Assembly: GCA_009840715.1 (NCBI GenBank)
Contig: VXNE01000601.1
Span: 1 to 12,253 of the forward strand
Direction: 5' to 3'
DNA length: 12,253 nt
From: Gammaproteobacteria bacterium
Lineage (GTDB): Bacteria; Pseudomonadota; Gammaproteobacteria; Pseudomonadales; Azotimanducaceae
Part shown: in pieces, positions 1-7,200 of the stretch
Numbering within the stretch: position 1 is the stretch's first letter
Layout: the number at the start of each line of letters is the position of its first letter
The notes under the pieces: generated by a model
What the model saw: only the letters and a program-made list of their open reading frames with translations
Database searches by the model: none
Told to the model about the DNA's origin: nothing
Position numbers and translations under genes: made by a program

Positions 1-26
1 TCGTCGGCAGCGTCAGATGTGTATAA
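1..26 (+). other. Illumina Nextera adapter remnant (non-genomic)
   Basis: Bases 1-14 match the Nextera i5/read-1 adapter and bases 15-26 match the first 12 bases of the Tn5 mosaic end (AGATGTGTATAAGAGACAG). The last seven mosaic-end bases (GAGACAG) are missing and the sequence passes straight into C-rich genomic DNA at 27. This is a library artefact left at the contig edge. The ATG at 17-19 lies inside the adapter, so it must not be used as a gene start. The match is recalled from the known adapter sequence and compared by eye. Confidence 0.95.
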
Positions 27-352
27 CCCCCAGGATCCGTGCCGTACTGTGGACCGGCACCACGGAGGAATGGGTGGCGAAGCTGGACGCGGAGCAGGTC
101 CCGACAGCGCCCGTGAACAAGATCACGGAGGTGTTCGAGGACCCCCAGATCGTTCAGAACGGGACGATCCGCCGGATCGAGCACCCGCAGGGCGGCGCGG
201 CCTGGGAGGCGCGCCCGGCGGCGCGGTTCGCCGAGCATGCGCTGGAACCCGGGGCGCCCGCGCCGATGCTCGGGCAGCACACGGAGGAGGTCCTCGCGGA
301 GCTCGGGATCGAGGATGTCGCCGTCATGCGCGAGGCGGGAGTCGTGGGTTAG
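27..352 (+). CDS. CaiB/BaiF-type CoA-transferase, C-terminal fragment (5' truncated)
   Basis: This is the C-terminal ~108 residues of a class III CoA-transferase, an enzyme family that moves CoA between carboxylic acids in the cytoplasm. It is cut by the contig end, so the N-terminal domain and catalytic Asp are not seen. The frame is fixed by close similarity to the complete gene downstream: in the last 97 residues about 70 are identical by hand alignment, including LDAEQVP, FEDPQI, NGTIRR and LAELGIEDVA. The family usually has about 390-410 residues, so nearly three quarters is missing. The stop is TAG at 350-352. The apparent ATG at 17 is adapter sequence. Substrate is unknown. It is the first of a tandem pair on the same strand, 100 bases before the next start. 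Confidence 0.88.
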
Positions 353-395
353 CTTGCGAGTTCGCTGTCGGGCACCTCCCCGAAGATCCTCTGCG

Positions 396-424
396 TTGCC
401 AGTGGTTCGGGGCACGAAGATACT
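396..424 (+). promoter_or_regulatory. candidate sigma-70-type promoter for the second CoA-transferase gene
   Basis: A -35-like TTGCCA (396-401; 5 of 6 matches to TTGACA) is followed after exactly 17 bases by GATACT (419-424; 4 of 6 matches to TATAAT). Transcription would begin near 431, giving a leader of about 20 bases before the ATG at 453. The site lies in the 100-base gap between the two CoA-transferase genes, which suggests the second copy can be transcribed on its own. It is a consensus match only. Confidence 0.45.
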
Positions 425-443
425 AACGTCCACGCCCCGGATT

Positions 444-447
444 GGAG
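444..447 (+). promoter_or_regulatory. ribosome binding site deciding the CoA-transferase start
   Basis: GGAG sits five bases before the ATG at 453. It overlaps the alternative in-frame GTG at 447, so it supports 453 as the start. It also argues against the much longer in-frame extension back to 237, which would overlap the end of the upstream gene. Confidence 0.6.
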
Positions 448-452
448 TGTCC

Positions 453-1622
453 ATGGCCGGCCCCTTAAGTCCCTACCGCATCGTCGACCTCACCTCCATG
501 GTGTCCGGTCCGTATGCCACCCAGTTGCTCTGCGACCAGGGAGCGGACGTGATCAAGGTGGAGGCACCGACGGGGGACCTGATGCGCTACGCCGGGGCCG
601 CGCGGGGCGGCATATCGGCGTTCTACATGGCGAACAACCGGGGCAAGCGCTCCGTGGTCCTCGATCTCAAGGACCTGCGGGGCATGGCCGTGCTCGAGCG
701 CCTGATCGCCGGGGCGGACGTCTTCGTGCAGAACTTCCGGCCGGGCGCCGCGGAACGGATGGGCCTCGGCGAGGACCGCGTGCGCGCGCTCAGGGAAGAC
801 ATCGTCTACGTCTCCATCAGCGGCTTCGGCGAGTCCGGGCCGTACGTGCACAAGCGCGTCTACGATCCCGTCATCCAGGCGCTCTCCGGGGTGGTGTCGG
901 TGCAGGGCGGCTCCGACAAACCGCGTTTCGTACGCACGATCCTGCCGGACAAGGTGACGGCCGTGACCGCGGCCCAGGCGATCACGGCGGCTCTCCTCGG
1001 CCGGGAGCACACGGGGAAGGGCGACCACGTGCGCGTCGCCATGCTCGACGCCACCGTCGCCTGGTTATGGCCGGACGCGTTCATGAATCACGCCCTGATC
1101 GGCGAGGGGGTCTCGGAGCCGGTCTCGATGGATGCCTACGACCAGCCGTTCGAGACGGGCGACGGACACCTAGTGGCGTTCGCCGCTTCGGACTCTGAAT
1201 GGCAGGGACTAACGCGCGCGCTGGACCGCCCCGATCTCGTGACGGACGAGCGTTTCAAGGACCTGGCGGCACGGGCGGCGCACTTTCCGGAGATGGTAGC
1301 GGCGATACGCGAGGCGCTTGCCGACGGGACCGTGGCGGACTGGGTGGAGAAGCTCGATGCAGAGCAGGTCCCAGCGGCCCCCGTGAACACGGTGGAGGAT
1401 GTCTTCGAGGATCCGCAGATCGCGCGCAACGGAACGATTCGCCGCTTCGAGCATCCTCACGCCGGACCCGCCTGGGAGGCAACGCCCGCTGCGGGGTTCG
1501 ACCAGCACGCGCTCTCGCCCGGAGCGCCTGCGCCGGCCCTCGGCGAACACACGGACGAGGTGCTTGCGGAACTCGGGATCGAGGATGTCGCTGCCTTGCG
1601 GGAGTCGGGAGTCTTGGGTTAG
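453..1622 (+). CDS. CaiB/BaiF family class III CoA-transferase
   Basis: A complete 389-residue member of the CoA-transferase family III (formyl-CoA transferase, carnitine CoA-transferase CaiB and succinyl-CoA transferases), of normal family length. These cytoplasmic homodimers transfer CoA through an aspartyl anhydride on a conserved Asp. Family signatures seen are an N-terminal Rossmann-like segment with GADVIKVE (30-37), GKRSVVLDLK (64-73), FVQNFRPG (91-98), ISGFGESGPY (122-131) and YDPVIQALSG (137-146). Asp138 is the likely catalytic residue, and GDHVRVAMLD (190-199) follows. The C-terminal part carries the LDAEQVPAAPVN and FEDPQI blocks. The ATG at 453 is chosen because of the GGAG five bases upstream and the family-typical N-terminus. 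GTG 447 is possible. The acyl substrate cannot be told from sequence. The DUF6429 gene follows 11 bases downstream, probably in the same transcript. Confidence 0.93.
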   Translation: MAGPLSPYRIVDLTSMVSGPYATQLLCDQGADVIKVEAPTGDLMRYAGAARGGISAFYMANNRGKRSVVLDLKDLRGMAVLERLIAGADVFVQNFRPGAAERMGLGEDRVRALREDIVYVSISGFGESGPYVHKRVYDPVIQALSGVVSVQGGSDKPRFVRTILPDKVTAVTAAQAITAALLGREHTGKGDHVRVAMLDATVAWLWPDAFMNHALIGEGVSEPVSMDAYDQPFETGDGHLVAFAASDSEWQGLTRALDRPDLVTDERFKDLAARAAHFPEMVAAIREALADGTVADWVEKLDAEQVPAAPVNTVEDVFEDPQIARNGTIRRFEHPHAGPAWEATPAAGFDQHALSPGAPAPALGEHTDEVLAELGIEDVAALRESGVLG

Positions 1623-1626
1623 GGGA
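1621..1626 (+). promoter_or_regulatory. ribosome binding site for the DUF6429-type gene
   Basis: AGGGGA overlaps the last bases of the CoA-transferase stop codon (TAG, 1620-1622) and lies seven bases before a GTG at 1634. The spacing fixes the GTG as the start, since no ATG is available near the conserved N-terminus. Confidence 0.6.
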
Positions 1627-1633
1627 ACTCTCC

Positions 1634-1876
1634 GTGGACGAGAACAAGATCGACGAGGCCGTTTTGGCCCTCCTCTATCTGGGGATACACGAAAGTGGCC
1701 CGATGATGGAGGGAGCGCGCACGTGGAAGTCGTTCGACTGGGACGCGATGGAGCGCCTGCACGCCAAGGGACTGATCTCCAATCCGGTCGGCAAGGCGAA
1801 GTCGGTTCTGCTGACCGAAACGGGTCTGCGCGACGCGGAGGAGGCCTGCCGCCGCCTCTTCGATCTGGAGGACTGA
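1634..1876 (+). CDS. small DUF6429-like protein
   Basis: An 80-residue protein of unknown function that I recognise, from memory of the family, as DUF6429-like. Characteristic stretches are KIDEAVLALLYL near the start, RTWKSFDWDAMERLHAKGLI in the middle and KAKSVLLTETGLRDAEE towards the end. The pattern of a helix, W..xMxRLHxKGLI, then KSVxLTExGLxxA resembles a compact winged-helix fold, but nucleic acid binding is inference. It starts at GTG 1634 with a good ribosome binding site and ends in TGA at 1874-1876. There is no signal peptide or membrane segment. It follows the CoA-transferase by 11 bases and faces pbpC tail to tail across 21 bases. Whether it is functionally tied to the CoA-transferase is unknown. 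Confidence 0.8.
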   Translation: MDENKIDEAVLALLYLGIHESGPMMEGARTWKSFDWDAMERLHAKGLISNPVGKAKSVLLTETGLRDAEEACRRLFDLED

Positions 1877-1882
1877 GGCGGC
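1851..1882 (+). terminator. inverted repeat between convergent genes, possible terminator
   Basis: GCCGCCTC (1851-1858) and GAGGCGGC (1875-1882) form a perfect 8-bp GC-rich stem around a 16-base loop. It spans the stop codon of the small gene and ends 16 bases before the pbpC stop. There is no clean T-run after it (TCCTGTCT only), so it is a weak intrinsic terminator at best. It may still act as an RNA 3'-end hairpin between the convergent transcripts. Confidence 0.3.
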
Positions 1883-1897
1883 TCCTGTCTGGGCGGA

Positions 1898-4246
1898 TCA
1901 AAGTCCCGGGAAGGCGCGCACCCGGATCGTCTCGGCGGCGGCGCGACCGAGGTCGTCCACGACGCGCACGGTGAACCGTCCGGGCCGCGGCGTCCAGAAG
2001 TAGCTCTCGCCCGGCTTCGTGCTCGCGACCAGCCGGTGGTCGACGAACCAGAACATCTTGCGTGCGTCGCCGTCCACGACGGCCGAGAACGGCACGCTTC
2101 CTTCCTCCGCGCTCGGTGTGGCGGCGTGATAGACCAGCGATCGTTGCGGGGACCGGATGCGCGGCGCTAGTCCCGTGGCGGAGGTCTCGTCCAGCCCGCA
2201 ATCCGGCGACCAGGGCGGTGGGCGACGGATGGCGATGCCCGCGCGGCGGAACACGTCGTGCAGGTTCGAGGGCCAGAACTCGTAGACGATCCGTTCGGTG
2301 TGGTCGTCCGCGTGGCAGCTTCGGAGTCCCGTTCGCCGGTCGATGTCGATGGCGCGGTAGACGGTCGATACGCGGATAGGCGATACGCCCGGGATGAACC
2401 AGGATGGCGTGGTGCGCGGGCAGTGGGGTCCCGGCAGGTCGCCCGTGGTGGCGCAGACGTCTACTTGGCGCAGGTTGAGGGCGCCGGGCGCTTCCGGTGA
2501 CTCGTCCTGCACGGCCCACCACGGGCGGGACTCGGGGAGGCTGTCCGCGATGGCGAAGAACAGCGGTGCCGCGGCTTCGCGGCCGACCAGGGCCGGATTG
2601 GCGCTGCCGTCGAAGTTGCCGACCCAGACCGCCAGGACGTAGTGGCCGATGAGCCCGACGCTCCAGGCGTCCCGGAAGCCGAACGACGTGCCCGTCTTCC
2701 AGGCAACGGTCGGGCGTTCGTCGAAACCCCGAGCGGGTGCATCGGGCCTCGCGACGTCGCGGAGCATGTCGAGCACGAGGAAGCTGGCTTCCTTGCTCAG
2801 CAAGCGTTCCGCGGTGCCCGGCATGAACTCGGGCACGGTCGCGAAATCGCGCCAGATGCCCCCGCCCGCGAGCGCCGCATAGAGTCGCGTCAACTCTTCC
2901 ATCGTGATCTCGCTCCCGCCGAGGGCCAGCGCCAGGCCATAGTCCGAGGCAGGCCGCAGGTCCGTCACTCCCGCACCCTGTAGCCAGCCCCGGAACCGGT
3001 CCACGCCGAGGTCGGCAAGCAGTCCCACGGCGGGCACGTTGCGGCTATAGACCAGGGCGTCCCGGGCGAACACGGGTCCGAGGAACCCGCGGTCGAAGTT
3101 CTCCGGCGTGTACGCGGCGTAGCGGCGGGGGGCATCCTCGAGGAGCGTCATCGGGTGGATCAGCCCCGCGTCCAACGCCAGCGCGTAGAGCAGCGGCTTG
3201 AGCGTCGATCCCGGCGAACGGGGCGCCCGCACACCGTTCACCTGGCCGGCGATGCCCGCGTCGAAGAACCCCGCGGACCCGACCAGCGCCAGCACCTCCA
3301 TCGCTCGCGCATCTACCAGCATGGCGGCCGCGTTCTCGATGCCGTCCCGGCGGCGTCGCTCCACGTGCGCGGCGATACGCGCCTCGACCAAGCCCTGTAG
3401 ATCGAGATCCAGCGTCGTGCGGACAAGGGAACGTTGGTCGTAACGAACGTGGTCTCTCACGAAATGCGGCGCGTGCGACGGCAATGCCGCCGGCGACCGG
3501 AAACCGGGTACGAGCCGCGCCCGGGCAATCGTCCCGGGATCGGTGTCGTCCACCCCGGACACCCAAGCCCCGAGCAACCGCTCGCGGGCCGCCAGCAGCT
3601 CCGCACGACCGCCTGCCCGTACCGGAAACCGGTCTGTCGGGTTCTGCGGAATGACGGCCAGGGCCAACGCCTCGCCCAGGCTGAGCGCGCTCGCCGGCTT
3701 GTCGAAGTAGATTCGGCTCGCCGTGCCGATGCCCTCGATGCTGCCGCCGTAGGGCGCGAGGTTCAGGTAGGCCTCGAGGATCTCCGCCTTGCTGTAGTGC
3801 CGCTCGAGCTGCAGTGCGCGGGCGGACTGCACGAGCTTGCCGAACACGCTGCGTGTGTCCAAGTCGAAGCGCAGCCGGGCAAGCTGCATGGTGATCGTCG
3901 AACCGCCGACGACGCGCGTGCGTCGAACATAGGTCGTCCACGCCGCACGGGCGAGGGCGAAGGGGTCAACCCCCGGGTGACGGTGGAAGCCGCGGTCCTC
4001 GTAGAGCAGCGTCGCCTCTTGGGCTACCGAGGCGATGTCGTCCAGTTCGGTGAACAGGCGATAGCGGCCGTCGTCCGCCGGAACGAGTTTCAGCGGACGG
4101 CCTTCGCGGTCCGTCACCAAAGTCGAGAACGGGATGTCCCCGTAGAGCGCCGGTTTGGGCACGAAGGCCCACGCGAGCAACACGCAGACCAGCAACGCGA
4201 CCCATGCTGCGAGCGCGCGGGACCGCCAGCGCAGGACGACGGTCAC
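1898..4246 (-). CDS. pbpC: penicillin-binding protein 1C, bifunctional transglycosylase/transpeptidase
   Basis: A 782-residue class A penicillin-binding protein, close to the E. coli PBP1C length (770). It polymerises and cross-links peptidoglycan from the periplasmic face of the inner membrane. A cytoplasmic stub and one membrane helix (about 11-29) lead into a GT51 glycosyltransferase domain with EDRGFHRHPG (catalytic Glu83), GGSTITMQLAR (114-124) and KAEILEAYLNLAPYGG. The transpeptidase domain has S347-TLK350 as the acylation motif, SRN (401-403) and KTGT (517-520). A Cys-containing linker (VCATTGDLPGPHCP) typical of PbpC follows, and the last ~75 residues match the PbpC C-terminal BiPBP_C domain. 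The start is GTG at 4246, overlapping the TGA of the upstream macroglobulin gene as GTGA. The frame stays open up to 5161, but that extension is a shadow of the neighbour. All catalytic motifs are intact. Confidence 0.95.
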   Translation of the reverse strand: MTVVLRWRSRALAAWVALLVCVLLAWAFVPKPALYGDIPFSTLVTDREGRPLKLVPADDGRYRLFTELDDIASVAQEATLLYEDRGFHRHPGVDPFALARAAWTTYVRRTRVVGGSTITMQLARLRFDLDTRSVFGKLVQSARALQLERHYSKAEILEAYLNLAPYGGSIEGIGTASRIYFDKPASALSLGEALALAVIPQNPTDRFPVRAGGRAELLAARERLLGAWVSGVDDTDPGTIARARLVPGFRSPAALPSHAPHFVRDHVRYDQRSLVRTTLDLDLQGLVEARIAAHVERRRRDGIENAAAMLVDARAMEVLALVGSAGFFDAGIAGQVNGVRAPRSPGSTLKPLLYALALDAGLIHPMTLLEDAPRRYAAYTPENFDRGFLGPVFARDALVYSRNVPAVGLLADLGVDRFRGWLQGAGVTDLRPASDYGLALALGGSEITMEELTRLYAALAGGGIWRDFATVPEFMPGTAERLLSKEASFLVLDMLRDVARPDAPARGFDERPTVAWKTGTSFGFRDAWSVGLIGHYVLAVWVGNFDGSANPALVGREAAAPLFFAIADSLPESRPWWAVQDESPEAPGALNLRQVDVCATTGDLPGPHCPRTTPSWFIPGVSPIRVSTVYRAIDIDRRTGLRSCHADDHTERIVYEFWPSNLHDVFRRAGIAIRRPPPWSPDCGLDETSATGLAPRIRSPQRSLVYHAATPSAEEGSVPFSAVVDGDARKMFWFVDHRLVASTKPGESYFWTPRPGRFTVRVVDDLGRAAAETIRVRAFPGL

Positions 4247-7200
4247 ATGCTCTCCACGACCAGCCGGCCGGCCTCGGAACGTCCGCGCACGCTGCGGTGG
4301 TACATGGCGGCTGCGTGGGCCGCGGGCGCCGCGAACTCGCCGGGGCTCGTGGCCTTGACGCGGTACCGAAGCTCGACCATGCGTTCGCCGAAGCTCCCGT
4401 AGTACACGAGCCGATCCTCGCGCACGTCCAGGTAGTCGGATGACCATCCGCCGTAGTGCCTGCGCACGGACTCCGTCACGATCTCGAAGCCGCCCGGCAA
4501 CAGGTCCGTGACGGCGACGTTGCGGACGAGACCGCCCGTGGACCGGACACGCAGACGTACCGTCAGTTCGTCCCCGACGCGGATCCGCTCGACCGGCTCT
4601 CCCTCCGCGTCGAGGTAGACGCGGTCCAGTTCGATGCCTTCGGCGACGCGCTCCGTGGGCACGTCCACATCGAACCCCGACTCGCTCGCGGTGTAGTAGA
4701 CCCCGCCGGGCGCCGCGCCCGAGATGTCCAGCCGCTCGACGGTCACCGGCAGCGAAGCCTTGGCGAACGCCCCGGGCGACACGTCGACCTCGACAGGACC
4801 GTCCGCTGCCTGCGCCGCGATGGCGGGCGGCGACAGCTCGCCGCGTACTTCGAGTTGCTGGTGGATCGCCCCCAGCGCCAGGATCGTGTAGGCCGCCGAC
4901 AGTGTGTTGAAGCGGTCCTCGAAGACTGGTTGCACGAGTTGTCGCACTACCTCCCCGTCCAGTCGCCCAAGACGCTCCGGGAAGTGTCGGGCCAGCAGGT
5001 AGACGTACACCGCGTCGCGGCCAAGCCCCGTGTCGAAGTCGGTGTCCGGACGAGTCGACTCGCCGAGTCGATAACCCTCGATCAGTTCGTCCGCCAGCAC
5101 GTCGTTGCGCAACAGCGCGTGGCTCGCCGCCATGTACGCGCTCACGATGTCGCCGCGCCACTCCTCCTCGGCGCCGACTTCCAGCGATTCCTGCAGCGCG
5201 TTGAGGTAGTTCGTGGTGACCCGTCCGCGCCGTGTCAGGAGGTAGATGGCGTAGGCGCGCGTGCGTGCCTCGGCGAGATCGAACGGCGCCTGGCTCTCCG
5301 GCCCGCCGGCGATCCGCAGCAGATAGTCGCCCGAACGCCTGTACAGGTCGTCCGGCACCGGCATCCCCAGTTCCCGCGCATCCGTCAGGAAGTGCGTGAT
5401 GTACACCGAAGGGAACGCCGCGGACTCCCGCGACGTCGACCAGAACAGGAAACCGCCGTCGGCGTTCTGCCGCGGGCGGAGCAGGGCGATCGTGTTGCGG
5501 AACAGGGTCCGGTACTCCTGCCGGTCCAGACCGCTCGACTGCGACTCGAGCAGGCCCAGTTGCGGGAACGCCTTGCTGACGATCTGTTCCGCGCAGGCGT
5601 GCGGGAACGTCTCGAGATACGCCAGCAGCCCGTCGGCCAGCGCAAGTGGGCTCGCCGAAGCCGTCACCCGCCGGTCCGCGAAGGCCTCGTGCAGCCGCCG
5701 TGGCAAGACCACCTCGGCATCGCCGTCAGCATCGAAGCCGGCATCCACCGTCGTCTGAAACGCGGTAGCCGGCCGCACGGACAACGTGGCCCGCCGCTGC
5801 ACGGACACCTCCCCCACGCGCCCGGCGAACGTCACCGACGCCGCTCCCGGCGAATCCCCCGCGCGCATCCGGAAGAGAGCCCGCCCTTCGTCTCCCTCGG
5901 CAACGGCCACCGCCCGTTGCGATCCATCGTCCGCCGACAACCGCTGCAACGCCTCGGCGGAAACAGTCACCTCCGCCCCCTCTCCGGATCCTTCAACGTA
6001 GTTCGCAACTCCCACCGCAACATCGAACACATCGTCCGGCGCGGCCGCCAGCGGCAGGTTCGGCGTGAGCACGATCTGACCCCGGACTGTAACGGGCTCC
6101 GCCTGCGCGCCGAGCCTGGCCGCCGCGACGCCCACCGCCATCACGCGCAGTTCGCCGTTGAAGTAGTCCGGGATGTCGATGGCGACCTCGCGTTGCCCGG
6201 AGTCCGCCTCGAGGATCCCCGACCAGTACACGACCGGCGGTTCGGAGCGCCGCCGGAACGGGTTCAGGTTCGCCCCGAGCAGGCGCGCCAGGTCCCCGCC
6301 CCCCGGCGCCGCCGCGCGGCGCAACACGTCGTAGTCCGGGAGGATCAGGTCGACCATCTGGTGTGTGTCCACCTGCAGCGCCTTCTTGCGCAGGTAGACC
6401 TCCAGGGGATCCGGCGTGTCGTAGTCCGCCACTTGGAGGATTCCCTCGTCCACCGCGAACAGCACGAGCCGCGCGGGTTCCGACGCCGTGTAGCCGACCG
6501 TCAGCGCGTCCCCCGGGCGTACGAGGTCCGGCACCGCGAGGTCGATGTCCAGGCGGCGGGATGCGCGGTCGACGGCGAACGGCGCGACGGCGTAGCTCAG
6601 CGGGCTGACGAAGATCTCCTGCGAGTCGATGTCCCGCACGAATGCGACATTGACGTACGCATTGCCCTCCAACTCCTCGGGTACGCGGATGCGGGCCAGG
6701 GCGTTGTTCGTTTCCGTCCGGAACCACTGGAAGGCATGCACCCGGTCCCGCTCGATCGTCACGAGCCCGGTGCCCGCGTAGGGCGCCGTCACCTCCAGGA
6801 GAATCTCGTCGCCCGGCGCGTACTCGCGGCGGTCGAGCTTGAGGTCGAGCTCCGCGTCGCGTTCGAGATTGCCGGCGACGTTCGCCGTCCCGGCCACCGC
6901 GAACTCCAGCCGGCTGAGCCTTCTGTTCCCGGCGTCGACGATGTCGATCGCGAAACGCCCCGGGCGGGAAGTCGGCAGCGCCATGTCGGCACCCTCCGCC
7001 GGCAACGCGAACGCGGTCCGCTCCAGCTCGGTCGTCTTCGGCACCGACTGGTACGCGAACCGCCCGTTCGGCTGCTTGACCAGCGCCGACACGTAGCGGC
7101 GTTCGATGAGGACCGACTGCAGACCCTGCAGCGCCACCGGGTCCAGGTCGCGGTCGATGGCCAGGAACCGCACCGTGCGCGCGCTGTCCAGGGTGACGAA

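Noticed and set aside
237..452. An upstream extension of the complete CoA-transferase
   Set aside because: It overlaps the end of the previous CoA-transferase in another frame and is Arg/Ser-rich. The family N-terminus begins at 453 with its own ribosome binding site.
1209..2522. A 437-codon minus-strand open frame over the CoA-transferase and pbpC 3' ends
   Set aside because: It has a Pro/Arg-rich composition and no motif, and it crosses three better-supported genes.
4247..5161. A 305-residue N-terminal extension of PbpC
   Set aside because: It is Arg/Gly-rich sequence without PBP similarity lying inside the macroglobulin C-terminal coding region. The PbpC membrane helix follows the GTG at 4246 directly.
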